This document shows, piece after piece, positions 19,781 to 27,690 of a stretch of 44,777 nt of DNA. The stretch's first letter is position 1, and the number at the start of each line of letters is the position of its first letter. The stretch spans positions 1 to 44,777 of the forward strand of contig NZ_DAHVHY010000010.1 of assembly GCF_027322205.1 (NCBI RefSeq), in the 5' to 3' direction. The stretch comes from Acidithiobacillus sp. (GTDB taxonomy: Bacteria; Pseudomonadota; Gammaproteobacteria; Acidithiobacillales; Acidithiobacillaceae). Position numbers and translations under genes: made by a program. Under the pieces are notes generated by a model. The model saw only the letters and a program-made list of their open reading frames with translations. It had not been told where the DNA came from and made no database searches.

Positions 19781-20070
19781 GCAGAGACAGCGCAACGGTG
19801 GAGTTGGGCGCGGAACCCGAGTTCAATTATGGAGATAAAGTCCGTTCCCGCAAGCATGTGAAAAATGACGGGACATTCACCGGCGCCGAAATTGGCGAGG
19901 TGATTGTCACCAAAGGCGATGTCGGTTTTATCATCAGTATCGGCACCTATTTGCAACAATTTTATATTTATGGCGTGGATTTTTATGAACGTGGTCATCT
20001 GGTCGGCATGAAGGGCCGTGAACTGGAACTGATCGAATACAATCCGAGTCAGGAGGAGAAAATCTCATGA
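19768..20070 (+). CDS. nifZ: NifZ (first copy)
   Basis: A 100-aa NifZ-domain protein: FNYGDKVRSRKHVKNDGTF then GEVIVTKGDVGFIISIGTYL and YIYGVDFYERGHLVGMK. NifZ helps form the second P-cluster of the MoFe protein. The start at 19768 has GGGAGG upstream; an ATG three codons later is possible. It overlaps the LRV gene by 13 bp and the next nifZ-like gene by 4 bp. Confidence 0.9.
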   Translation: MAGMSRDSATVELGAEPEFNYGDKVRSRKHVKNDGTFTGAEIGEVIVTKGDVGFIISIGTYLQQFYIYGVDFYERGHLVGMKGRELELIEYNPSQEEKIS

Positions 20071-20321
20071 TGGATCTGCGTCCTCCACGATTTGATTGGG
20101 GCCTCAGGGTATTGGCTGGCGATGACATTTTTAATGACGGGACTTATCCGGGGGAGGCCGAAGGGGCCTTGCTGGTGGCCAAGGACAGTCCGGGAGAAAT
20201 CGTGCGGGTAGGACATCATGAGGAGAGCAACACGCCCCTCTACCTCGTGGAGTTCGCCAACGGCATGGTGGTGGGTTGCCTGGAAGAGGAAATACTGCCC
20301 ATCGGAGAGCCAAAATCATGA
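20067..20321 (+). CDS. nifZ: NifZ-like protein (second copy)
   Basis: An 84-aa protein with the same SH3-like core as NifZ: WGLRVLAGDDIFNDGTYPG, then GEIVRVGHHEES and LYLVEFANGMVVGCLEEEIL. Two adjacent nifZ-domain genes could come from splitting or duplication. It begins ATGATG overlapping the first nifZ stop and ends overlapping the nifS start, so all three are coupled. Confidence 0.85.
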   Translation: MMDLRPPRFDWGLRVLAGDDIFNDGTYPGEAEGALLVAKDSPGEIVRVGHHEESNTPLYLVEFANGMVVGCLEEEILPIGEPKS

Positions 20322-21499
20322 ATATAACGCGCAGCATTTATCTCGATAACAATGCGACAACGGCCTTGGCACCGGCGGCACTGGACACCATGTTGCCCTA
20401 TTTATCCACGGAATATGCCAATCCTTCCAGCGCCTCCGAAGCGGGTGCAAGCGTCAAGAAAGTTTTGGGTGAGGCACGGGTCGCGGTGGCCCAATTGTTG
20501 GGCGCCTCACCCGCGGAGTTGATTTTTACCAGTGGCGCGACGGAGAGCAATCATACGGCGATCCTGGGCGCGCTTTCCCTGACCAAAGGCAAACGCCACC
20601 TGATTACCAGCCAGGTGGAGCATCCTTCGGTATTGCTCATGTGTCAGCATCTGGAACGCCTCGGGATAGAGGTGAGTTACCTACCGGTGGATGAAGAGGG
20701 ACGGCTGGATCTGGAAGACCTGCGTGCCGCCTTGCGTCCGGATACCGCCCTGGTTTCCCTCATGTGGGCAAACAATGAAACGGGTGTGCTCTTTCCCGTT
20801 GTTGAAGCGGCTGCCATGGCGCATGACGCGGGGGCTTTTTTCCATACGGATGCGACCCAGGCCATCGGCAAGCTGCCGGTGAATGCCGCCGCATCCGGTG
20901 TGGATTTCCTGTCCTGCTCTGCACACAAGATTCATGGACCCAAGGGGGTGGGGGCGCTCTTTGTCCGCAAAGGCATCGCCTTACCACCACTATTTCATGG
21001 TCATCAGGAACGGGGACGCCGGGGCGGTACTGAGAATGTTCCAGGTATTATTGGCTTTGCGGCGGCTGCTCGCCTGCTCACCAATATCGAACACGAGGCT
21101 CGCTACCTGCAGGAATTGCGCGATCATTTTGAACAAGGTCTGTTGGCTTTCATGCCGTGTGCGCGTATCCACGGACAGGAAGCCGAGCGTTTACCCAATA
21201 CCAGCAATGTCGGATTTGTCGCTCTCGACGGTGAAGAATTGCTCTATCGCCTGGAACAGGAGGGCATTACGGCTGCAGCCGGTGCCGCCTGTGCTGCTGG
21301 CGGGCAGGAACCTTCCCATGTGCTCACGGCTATGGGCTTTTCTAAAACGGCGGTGCTGTCCTCACTGCGTTTCTCCTTTGGACGCCTGAACCGGTCGGAG
21401 GATGTGGAGCGGCTGCTCCGCGTATTACCAGGCATCCTGCTGGGCATGATGGACATGCCGCCGATGACGGCCAGTGCCCCGATTTCTTGTGCACAGTAA
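20318..21499 (+). CDS. nifS: NifS cysteine desulfurase
   Basis: NifS takes sulfur from cysteine for the clusters built on NifU. The 393-aa protein starts IYLDNNATTALAPAAL. The PLP lysine is Lys204 in SAHKIHGPKG, the PLP-stacking histidine lies in QVEHPSVL, and the catalytic cysteine is Cys325 in GAACAAGGQEPSHVL. The catalytic loop has Ala/Gly where many NifS have Ser. The ATG overlaps the nifZ stop by 4 bp. Confidence 0.96.
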   Translation: MNITRSIYLDNNATTALAPAALDTMLPYLSTEYANPSSASEAGASVKKVLGEARVAVAQLLGASPAELIFTSGATESNHTAILGALSLTKGKRHLITSQVEHPSVLLMCQHLERLGIEVSYLPVDEEGRLDLEDLRAALRPDTALVSLMWANNETGVLFPVVEAAAMAHDAGAFFHTDATQAIGKLPVNAAASGVDFLSCSAHKIHGPKGVGALFVRKGIALPPLFHGHQERGRRGGTENVPGIIGFAAAARLLTNIEHEARYLQELRDHFEQGLLAFMPCARIHGQEAERLPNTSNVGFVALDGEELLYRLEQEGITAAAGAACAAGGQEPSHVLTAMGFSKTAVLSSLRFSFGRLNRSEDVERLLRVLPGILLGMMDMPPMTASAPISCAQ

Positions 21500-21514
21500 A
21501 ATAAGGAATACCCC

Positions 21515-21724
21515 ATGAAGGTGATGATTCGTAAAAATGCCGCTGGTGAGCTGACGGCGTATGTGCCCAAGAAGGACCTCGAAGAACCCATTACCGAGTG
21601 TCAGAAGCCGGAGCTCTGGGGCGGAGTGGTGACGCTGGCTAACGGCTGGCGCCTGGAACTACCGGAGATGCCCGGTGATACCCGCCTGCCTATTACCGTA
21701 GAAGCGCGTCGCCTGGAGGGCTGA
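21515..21724 (+). CDS. nifT: NifT/FixU protein
   Basis: A 69-aa NifT: MKVMIRKNAAGELTAYVPKKDLEE, then WGGVVTLANGWRLELPEMP, matching the family over its whole length. The biochemical role is unknown; loss has little effect in studied species. It lies 15 bp after nifS and 4 bp before the next gene. Confidence 0.92.
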   Translation: MKVMIRKNAAGELTAYVPKKDLEEPITECQKPELWGGVVTLANGWRLELPEMPGDTRLPITVEARRLEG

Positions 21725-21728
21725 GAGG

Positions 21729-22001
21729 ATGGAACTCACTGACGAAGATCTCGCGGTACTTTTTGATCTGGGCCGGAATGCCTGCCAGTCCGGTGAAGGC
21801 ATCCTTCCTGTTTTGCGTACCCGCTTCCCCGGGCTGCCCATTACCCAATGTCCCGCCGGCGATGTCAGCGATGAGCCTTTCCGTACCGGCGAATATTTTG
21901 ACCTGCATCTGCTCGATACCCGCGACCACTGCTGGAAGGTCACGGCAGATTCCCTAGCGGCAACGGGTCTGTTGCTGGCTATGCATGGGAGAGTGTCATG
22001 A
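21729..22001 (+). CDS. small nif-associated protein (possibly DUF6129), 90 aa
   Basis: An acidic 90-aa protein: LAVLFDLGRNACQSGEGILPVLRTRFPGLPITQCPAGDVSDEPF, then YFDLHLLDTRDHCWKVT. This resembles small proteins next to nifT in other diazotrophs that I associate with DUF6129, but that name is from memory. Cysteines near 19 and 41 are not in a metal motif. It overlaps the DegT-like gene by 4 bp. Confidence 0.75.
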   Translation: MELTDEDLAVLFDLGRNACQSGEGILPVLRTRFPGLPITQCPAGDVSDEPFRTGEYFDLHLLDTRDHCWKVTADSLAATGLLLAMHGRVS

Positions 22002-23140
22002 GCACACCCGAGATACTACTATCGGATCCGGACATCAGCCCCAGTGAACTGGAGGCCGTAGAGGCCGTTTTGCGGTCCCCTCGCATTAGTGCGGGTGAAC
22101 AAGTGGAGGCTTTCGAGGCAGCTTTCGCGGCCTACCACGGGCGGCGATACGCTGTCGCCGTTGCCAGCCCGACGCTCGCCCTGATGCTCTGTCTGCGCGC
22201 CTACGAACTCAGGGCGGGCGATGAAGTCATCCTCTCGCCCTATAGCTGGTGGCAGATTGGGCATGCCCTGGCGTGGTATGGGGTGCAGCCGGTGTTCGCG
22301 GATATCGACTACTACTCCGGCACGATCTCCCCCAAAGGGACTGAGACCCTGATCACGGAGAAAACCCGGGCGATTCTCGCCGGCAATACCAAGGGGCATC
22401 CCGCCTTCTGGCAGGATCTGCGCACGATGGCCAACGAAAACGGCCTGATTCTGCTGGAAGACTCGACGGAGGCCATCGGCTCCCGTTATCAGGACAAACT
22501 GGTCGGCACCTTTGGGGACAGCGCTATTTTTGCCTTTGCCCAGCCCTCTGCCCTGGTCTGCGGTGAAGGTGCCATGATCGTCACGGACGATACCGAAACC
22601 GTCAGCCGTCTGCGCCAATACCGCGCGCGGGGCATCAGTGAGCGGGGCTCGGTGGTGGCGCCTACCCGTCCCCCCCTGCAAGCAGAAATGAGCGATATTC
22701 AGGCCACCATCGGGCTGGTCCAGCTCGCCCGTCTGGACGGTATTTTGCAACGCCGGCAGCAGGTGGAAGCGCTTTACTTCGAGCACATGAAGTCCTTTGA
22801 AGGGATCAAGGATCCCTACCACGGGCCGGATGCCAGCGCGGTGCACTGGTTTGTGTACGAAGTACACCTTGGTACCCGGTTCAGCCGCAGCAGTCGGGAT
22901 GCCATCGTCACCGATCTCCGCGCCCAGGGTATCGAGGCAGCCTCTTACTGCCTGCCCATGCATACGCAATCCTATTATCGCGAGCGCGGCGGCGGCCACT
23001 GTCCGACCGCCGTGCGGGTGTCCGACCGCACCCTGATCCTGCCTTTTCACCCGCGTCTGGGAGAAGAGGAAATCGCCTTTATCATCGAAACATTGAAGGA
23101 TGCATCCGTCAATGTGGGTGCTGGTGCCGCCATTTATTAG
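21998..23140 (+). CDS. DegT/DnrJ/EryC1-fold protein lacking the PLP lysine
   Basis: A 380-aa protein of the DegT/StrS sugar-aminotransferase fold: opening LSDPDISPSELEAVEAVL, the cofactor pocket EDSTEAIGSRY near 154-164, and the GEGAMI block at 189-194. The segment that normally carries the Schiff-base lysine reads FAFAQPSALVCGEG; aligned on the fixed GEG, Ser184 takes the lysine place. A classical aminotransferase reaction is therefore unlikely. It may act as a dehydratase variant, a lysine-free PLP binder or a structural protein. It overlaps the preceding small gene by 4 bp and precedes a ferredoxin and a SIR2-like gene. Confidence 0.85.
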   Translation: MSTPEILLSDPDISPSELEAVEAVLRSPRISAGEQVEAFEAAFAAYHGRRYAVAVASPTLALMLCLRAYELRAGDEVILSPYSWWQIGHALAWYGVQPVFADIDYYSGTISPKGTETLITEKTRAILAGNTKGHPAFWQDLRTMANENGLILLEDSTEAIGSRYQDKLVGTFGDSAIFAFAQPSALVCGEGAMIVTDDTETVSRLRQYRARGISERGSVVAPTRPPLQAEMSDIQATIGLVQLARLDGILQRRQQVEALYFEHMKSFEGIKDPYHGPDASAVHWFVYEVHLGTRFSRSSRDAIVTDLRAQGIEAASYCLPMHTQSYYRERGGGHCPTAVRVSDRTLILPFHPRLGEEEIAFIIETLKDASVNVGAGAAIY

Positions 23141-23181
23141 TGTGTTGTTTTTATGTTCATTTTAATAGAGGAGAAGATTGA

Positions 23182-23487
23182 ATGCCCATTATCACCATCA
23201 AACCCAGTGGTAAAACCGTCGAGATGCCCGTGGGGGCCAGTCTCGCTGCCGCAGTGATCGCCGCTGGTGAGCCTATGGTTCTGAAGTGCGAAGGCAAAGG
23301 CGAATGCGATAGCTGCCATATTTTCGTCCAGGAAGGGCGGAAGAGCGTGTCGAAAATCCAGCGTCTGGAAAATGAGCGACTGGATACCATCGTTGGCGTC
23401 GGCAGCAAATCCCGTCTGGCCTGTCAGGCCATGATCGGTGAAGAAGATGTCGTCATCGAGCTTTTGGGATTTTCTTCGGGCTTATAA
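23182..23487 (+). CDS. [2Fe-2S] ferredoxin of the nif operon
   Basis: A 101-aa plant-type-like ferredoxin with C-x5-C-x2-C (CEGKGECDSC, about residues 36-45) and the fourth cysteine in SRLACQA near residue 79. Similar ferredoxins occur in other nif clusters (FdxD/FeSII relatives); whether this one protects nitrogenase or donates electrons cannot be told. It follows the DegT-like gene by 41 bp with GAGGAG before the ATG. Confidence 0.9.
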   Translation: MPIITIKPSGKTVEMPVGASLAAAVIAAGEPMVLKCEGKGECDSCHIFVQEGRKSVSKIQRLENERLDTIVGVGSKSRLACQAMIGEEDVVIELLGFSSGL

Positions 23488-23497
23488 GGAGGATGTG

Positions 23498-23722
23498 ATG
23501 GAACAGTCGCTCGTCATCATTCATGCACGTTTTGCCAACGATGGCAGTGTGCGGGAAATTGGCGAGTGTCCCAGCGGGACCAGTCCTCAGGACTGGTTCA
23601 ATGCGCTGAGCAGACACTCGTCCAATGGTTATGAATCGCTCTCCGGCGGAAGGGGTGTTTTTCGCCTCGAACCGGCGGTCATCGAACAGATCAAGGCTGC
23701 GGTTCTATCCCTCGCTACATAA
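23498..23722 (+). CDS. small nif-operon protein, 74 aa, unrecognised
   Basis: No family recognised. The sequence runs SLVIIHARFANDGSVREIGECPSG, then PQDWFNALSRHS and GRGVFRLEPAVIEQIKAAV, consistent with a small alpha/beta fold. AAGGAGGATGTG precedes the ATG. It is tightly placed between the ferredoxin (10 bp) and the SIR2-like gene (12 bp), suggesting a shared function. Confidence 0.8.
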   Translation: MEQSLVIIHARFANDGSVREIGECPSGTSPQDWFNALSRHSSNGYESLSGGRGVFRLEPAVIEQIKAAVLSLAT

Positions 23723-23734
23723 GGAAGCATGACT

Positions 23735-24562
23735 ATGGACAAGGATCTTTCGGAAATCTTCAGCGGCCTTGCGGAAGGGCGCATCATTCCGTATCTCGGT
23801 CCCGGCCTGTTGCCGGAGGCCGGAGCCACCCTGCCCAGCGGGTTGTCGGCATTGGCGGAAGTGCTCAGCAGCCAGGTGACGGTGCCTCACAAGGTCCGGC
23901 GCAACCTCACCGGGGCCGCGCAGTATATCGAGAACTTCAAGCATCGCAAGACCCTCGTGGGCATGATGGACAAGACCTTTGCCGAGGATCCGCCGATCCA
24001 TCCTTTGCAGCGCGACCTGGCCGCCCGGAAACTCCCGTTGATCGTCCACCTCTGGTACGACAACGGTATGGCCAAGGCGTTGGCTGAACAACCTACACGC
24101 TGGGGACGTATCCAGGGACTCAGCCAGACCGAGCATTTCGGCCACTGGACGGGATATATGGATGCCGTCGGTCAACCAGTTGACGCCGCCGTGGCCGCCC
24201 AATGGGACACGATACTGTATGAGCCTTGGGGCTCACAAAGTCCGGCTAATAATTATCTCGTTTCCGATACGGATTTTGTCGAAGTGCTGACGGAAATTGA
24301 CATTCAGACGCCTATCCCGGAGATCGTCCAACAAATCCGCACGGGGCGCCATTTTCTTTTTGTCGGATGCCGTTTCAATGACCAGTTGCAGCGCAATTTC
24401 GCCCGCCAGATCATGAAGCGTTCATCGGATCGTCATTGGGCGCTGATAGAGGCACCGCTGACCCGGAACGAAGCGCGTTTTGTTCGCGAGCAGGGGATTC
24501 AGGTGCTCCAGATGCCCTCTGGCGTCTTGTTAGGCGAGGCCGCCGTAGCCAAGGCGGGATAA
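23735..24562 (+). CDS. SIR2-like protein in the nif operon
   Basis: A 275-aa protein of the SIR2-like superfamily: the nucleotide-loop region reads GRIIPYLGPGLL (near residue 15), the NYD-like region LPLIVHLWYDNGMAKAL (near 90), and the late Rossmann strand GRHFLFVGCRFNDQLQRNF (near 205). The usual GAGxS is changed to GPGLL, so NAD+ hydrolysis or deacylation is uncertain. The ATG at 23735 is 9 nt from AAGGA; another ATG two codons earlier is closer. NAD+ is also the DraT substrate, which makes the placement suggestive. SIR2-like proteins are also common in phage defence, but here the neighbours are all nif genes. Confidence 0.8.
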   Translation: MDKDLSEIFSGLAEGRIIPYLGPGLLPEAGATLPSGLSALAEVLSSQVTVPHKVRRNLTGAAQYIENFKHRKTLVGMMDKTFAEDPPIHPLQRDLAARKLPLIVHLWYDNGMAKALAEQPTRWGRIQGLSQTEHFGHWTGYMDAVGQPVDAAVAAQWDTILYEPWGSQSPANNYLVSDTDFVEVLTEIDIQTPIPEIVQQIRTGRHFLFVGCRFNDQLQRNFARQIMKRSSDRHWALIEAPLTRNEARFVREQGIQVLQMPSGVLLGEAAVAKAG

Positions 24563-24577
24563 GCAGGGGGCAAGGCC

Positions 24578-25027
24578 ATGTTGTGGAGCAAAACCTGTGA
24601 CTACGCGCTTCAGGCTTTAGTATACGTGGCATCTCAGCCTGAAGATGCCTGTGTTCGCAGTCAGGATGTGGCCGCTTACCTCTATGACGTGCCCTCTCCC
24701 TACCTATTGAAAATTCTCAAGGAATTGGCAGGGAAGGGCATACTTCAGTCGTTCAAGGGGCGCGGCGGTGGCTTTTTGCTGGCGCCGGGAATCCGGGAAT
24801 CAGGACTTCTGGAGATGGTGAAGCGTATCGAGGGAGAACCTTTTGGCGAAGGTTGCGTTTTGGGTCTCGCCAGGTGCGCCGATGAGACCGCATGCCCCGC
24901 TCACCATGCCTGGTCACCCATAAAAAATAAGGTGCTGGAATTGCTCAGCGAGCAAACCATAGGCTATATGGCGGAGGCTGTGCGCGATGGCCGCTATGAT
25001 TTACGGCTGCTGCGCAAGGCGGGATAA
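24578..25027 (+). CDS. Rrf2-family regulator
   Basis: A 149-aa Rrf2 protein: LWSKTCDYALQALVYVA, winged-helix residues to about 60 (SPYLLKILKELAGKGILQSFKGRGGGF), and cysteines in CVLGLARCADETACPAHHAW. This three-cysteine pattern resembles Fe-S-binding NsrR/IscR relatives, which sense NO, O2 or cluster status. It ends the nifB operon, 15 bp after the SIR2-like gene. It could couple Fe-S or redox state to this operon; its target site is not visible. Confidence 0.92.
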   Translation: MLWSKTCDYALQALVYVASQPEDACVRSQDVAAYLYDVPSPYLLKILKELAGKGILQSFKGRGGGFLLAPGIRESGLLEMVKRIEGEPFGEGCVLGLARCADETACPAHHAWSPIKNKVLELLSEQTIGYMAEAVRDGRYDLRLLRKAG

Positions 25028-25028
25028 G

Positions 25029-25040
25029 GGGGTGCACCCC
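25029..25040. terminator. possible weak terminator between Rrf2 gene and modD
   Basis: GGGGTGCACCCC is a perfect 12-bp palindrome in the 52-bp space between two converging genes. No T run follows, so termination is only suggested by position. Confidence 0.3.
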
Positions 25041-25079
25041 ATGCTGATCAAAATCCCCTGACGCACAGGAGTCACGGTC

Positions 25080-25934
25080 TTATACGGGGCGAATCTCCAC
25101 ACCGATATCTGCCGGTGTGGCGTGATAAACGGCGCTGGTCACGAGGGTGTCCATACCGGTTGCCGCATAGGACTGAATATTCGCAAGGGTGATTCCGCCC
25201 GCTGCAAACAACGTAACTTCAGGTGCTACGACGCGCAGCTGCGCGGCAATTTCTGCCAAGAGCCCGGGGGGCAATTTGTCAAACTGGATGCCAGCGACCC
25301 CGGCCTGAGCCAGTGCCAGTGCGTCCGTCAGGGTGTGATCCGTCTTTTGCACTTCCACCACGATCTTGCTGGAGGGGACCTGTCTCCGGTATTGCGCCAA
25401 CTGTTGCAAGAAAGGCGATAAACCACCTAAAAAAGCCAGGTGCTGGTCAAATACCAGAACACTTTCCGAGAGACCCAGCCGGTGCGGCATGACTCCCCCT
25501 GCGAGAGCAGCCATGGCCGCAAAACGGCGCATCCCCGGAAGATTCTTGCGGGTGACGACAACAGCCGTCCTGGGACTGATCTGATGCGTCTGTTGCACCA
25601 GTTGTCCGGCATAGGTCGCGATGCCGCAGGCGTACTCCAGCACGTTTTGCGCCACTTTCCAGGCAGAATGGGCAGCACTTGCGGAACCTTCCGCAGCCAG
25701 CAGGGTGGTTCCTGTTGCGACCAATGCGCCCGACGGCTGACTTTCGCTCACGGTAAGGCCGCAGGCGTCCACTATCTGCGCGGCAAGTTCGGTACCGGCG
25801 ACAGTGATGTCCTGACGACAGCGAAAACGCATGACCGCTGCCTTGTCGCCAATACCCAGCATGTGGGTGGTGAGGTCCAGGAAAGGCTGATCCTCCTGGA
25901 TGAGTGCAGCAATTTCCTGTGGAGAGAAATACAT
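25080..25934 (-). CDS. modD: ModD, molybdenum-transport-associated protein
   Basis: A 284-aa protein of the ModD family, related to quinolinate phosphoribosyltransferase (NadC) and encoded with molybdate transporters. Family blocks: DLTTHMLGIG near residue 20, VVTRKNLPGMRRFA near 125, HRLGLSESVLVFDQHLAFL near 150 and FAAGGITLANIQSYAATG near 245. The true function is not established. Linkage to a Mo-nitrogenase cluster with nifQ supports a molybdenum role. The ATG at 25934 has AGGGG 8 nt upstream. Confidence 0.88.
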   Translation of the reverse strand: MYFSPQEIAALIQEDQPFLDLTTHMLGIGDKAAVMRFRCRQDITVAGTELAAQIVDACGLTVSESQPSGALVATGTTLLAAEGSASAAHSAWKVAQNVLEYACGIATYAGQLVQQTHQISPRTAVVVTRKNLPGMRRFAAMAALAGGVMPHRLGLSESVLVFDQHLAFLGGLSPFLQQLAQYRRQVPSSKIVVEVQKTDHTLTDALALAQAGVAGIQFDKLPPGLLAEIAAQLRVVAPEVTLFAAGGITLANIQSYAATGMDTLVTSAVYHATPADIGVEIRPV

Positions 25935-25977
25935 GCTATAGCCCCTAACAGCGAACGATTACGCAGACTGGTTTCAA

Positions 25978-26008
25978 TGCCAACATCTTTCGTTACATGA
26001 TGTTGGCA
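25978..26008. repeat. 10-bp inverted repeat between modD and aldehyde dehydrogenase genes
   Basis: Perfect arms TGCCAACATC / GATGTTGGCA with an 11-nt spacer, in the 95-bp gap. It lies 22 bp after the dehydrogenase stop and 44 bp before modD. No T run on either side; it could be a transcription terminator stem or an operator for modD. Confidence 0.6.
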
Positions 26009-26029
26009 GGTGAGTATATCCCGGAACAA

Positions 26030-27499
26030 CTAAAGATAAGAAAGAGCGGATTCCAGATCTCCGGTCGCTGGCGCGGGCGGCAATTGGAAAGAGACATAGC
26101 GCAACTGCAAATATTCCTCCAACCCCCATTTGCCGCCCTCGACGCCCAGTCCAGAAAGCCTGTTGCCGCCGAAAGGCGCTTGCGGGGTGGCTGGAGACCC
26201 GTCATTGACGCCGACGATGCCGCATTGCAGCGCCTCCGCGACGCGGTATGCGCGTCCGAGATCGCGAGTCCAGAGATAAGCGGCCAAGCCATAGGGGGTA
26301 TCATTGGCGCGGGCGATAGCTTCCGCTTCGCTGCGAAACCCCTGTATGGGCAGCAGGGGGCTGAAGCTTTCTTCGTGGAATATACGGCTCTGCGGATCGA
26401 GGTCGGCGAGGAGGGTCGGGGAGCACCACAGGCCTTGTGCATCCCCTCCGCACAGCAGTCTTGCACCCCGGTCCAGGGCATCCTGCACTTGCGCTTTGAA
26501 CTTCTGGACAGCAGCTGCGGAAACCAGCGGCCCGATGTCAGTGTCCTCTGCAAAGGGGTCTCCGATCTTGAGGTGACTTACCGCGTCGAGGTAGCGTGCG
26601 GTAAACTCCGGCAGGATCGCATCATCCACATACAAGCGGTTGGCGGCGACACAGGACTGGCCAGCATAGCGGAATTTGGCATGGATGGTCATGGCCACCG
26701 CCGCAGGGATGTCCGCATCGGCAAAAATAAGCACTGGAGCGTGTCCGCCCAGTTCCAGAGAAAGCCGTTTGATGGTCGGCGATCCCTGCGCATAAAGCTT
26801 CTGCCCGACCGCCGTGGAACCGGTAAAGCTCAACTTGGCTATGCGCGGGTCAGCCATCAGTCGTTCCGCCAGGGGTGCAGGATCAGAGCTGGGGAGAACC
26901 TGCAGAGTGCCTGCAGGTCCTTCCGCCTCGGACCAGAGTTCGGCAAGTTTCAATGCGGATAGCGGAGTTTGCTCATCGGGCTTGAGGATGACTGTACAGC
27001 CGGCTGCCAGCGCCGGAGCTATCTTGCGAACGACCATAGAGACCGGACTGTTCCACGGCGTAATGGCGAATACCGGACCAACCGGCACTTTCCAGATCTG
27101 TAAGCGCTTGTCTGGAAACTGGGAGGAGATACTTTCTCCGGTGATGCGCTTGCATTCTTCGGCATACCAGCGCGCCAAGGCGACCGCGGTTTTGATTTCG
27201 GCACGACTCTGGCGTATGGGTTTACCCATCTCCCAGGTGATGAGACGGGCGAGGTTTTCTGCGTGAACCTGGATGAGTTCCGCCCAACGGCTGAGGATGG
27301 CCGCGCGCTGATAGACGGTGGTTTGGCGCCAGATTGCAAAAGCGACCGTTGCCGCTTGCACCGCTGCTTCGGCCTCCCGAGTTCCGCAATCGGACACTTC
27401 GGCGAGTATCTGTTGATTGACCGGGCTCTGTACCATAAAGCGCATGCTGAGGTCTGTCCAGCATCCATTGATGAATGCTGTTGTCGGTCCAAGGGGCAT
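26030..27499 (-). CDS. aldehyde dehydrogenase, succinate-semialdehyde dehydrogenase-like
   Basis: A 489-aa NAD(P)+-dependent aldehyde dehydrogenase. Marks: ITPWNSPVSMVVRKIAPALAAG near residue 145, SFTGSTAVGQ near 225, the general base in LELGGHAP near 248 and the catalytic cysteine in YAGQSCVAANR near 283. The pattern and length fit the GabD/Sad group that oxidises succinate semialdehyde, but substrate cannot be read from sequence. It precedes modD on the same strand with 95 bp between; no functional link is evident. Confidence 0.88.
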   Translation of the reverse strand: MPLGPTTAFINGCWTDLSMRFMVQSPVNQQILAEVSDCGTREAEAAVQAATVAFAIWRQTTVYQRAAILSRWAELIQVHAENLARLITWEMGKPIRQSRAEIKTAVALARWYAEECKRITGESISSQFPDKRLQIWKVPVGPVFAITPWNSPVSMVVRKIAPALAAGCTVILKPDEQTPLSALKLAELWSEAEGPAGTLQVLPSSDPAPLAERLMADPRIAKLSFTGSTAVGQKLYAQGSPTIKRLSLELGGHAPVLIFADADIPAAVAMTIHAKFRYAGQSCVAANRLYVDDAILPEFTARYLDAVSHLKIGDPFAEDTDIGPLVSAAAVQKFKAQVQDALDRGARLLCGGDAQGLWCSPTLLADLDPQSRIFHEESFSPLLPIQGFRSEAEAIARANDTPYGLAAYLWTRDLGRAYRVAEALQCGIVGVNDGSPATPQAPFGGNRLSGLGVEGGKWGLEEYLQLRYVSFQLPPAPATGDLESALSYL

Positions 27500-27595
27500 G
27501 GATTCTTCCTGTGTGCTACGGACGGAAGCCGAAACGTTGCTGAATGACGTCCAAAGAAGATACTCTTGCGGGATGGTACGTCCTCGCTAACTGTA

Positions 27596-27635
27596 GCGCA
27601 GGCGGCAATAAAGTGCAAAAAGACCATGCCTGCGC
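27596..27635. repeat. inverted repeat upstream of truncated haemoglobin gene
   Basis: Arms GCGCAGGC / GCCTGCGC are perfect over 8 bp with a 24-nt spacer, 56 bp before the haemoglobin ATG. It could be a leader-RNA stem or a regulator site; the long spacer makes chance possible. Confidence 0.3.
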
Positions 27636-27690
27636 AGCATGCGTCATAAATATAGTGGCCTCTATAGGCTTATCTGGAGCAAGACCATTG

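Noticed and set aside
27544-27690. N-terminal extension of the truncated haemoglobin
   Set aside because: The extra 49 codons lack globin character, and the ATG at 27691 gives a normal-length group II protein.
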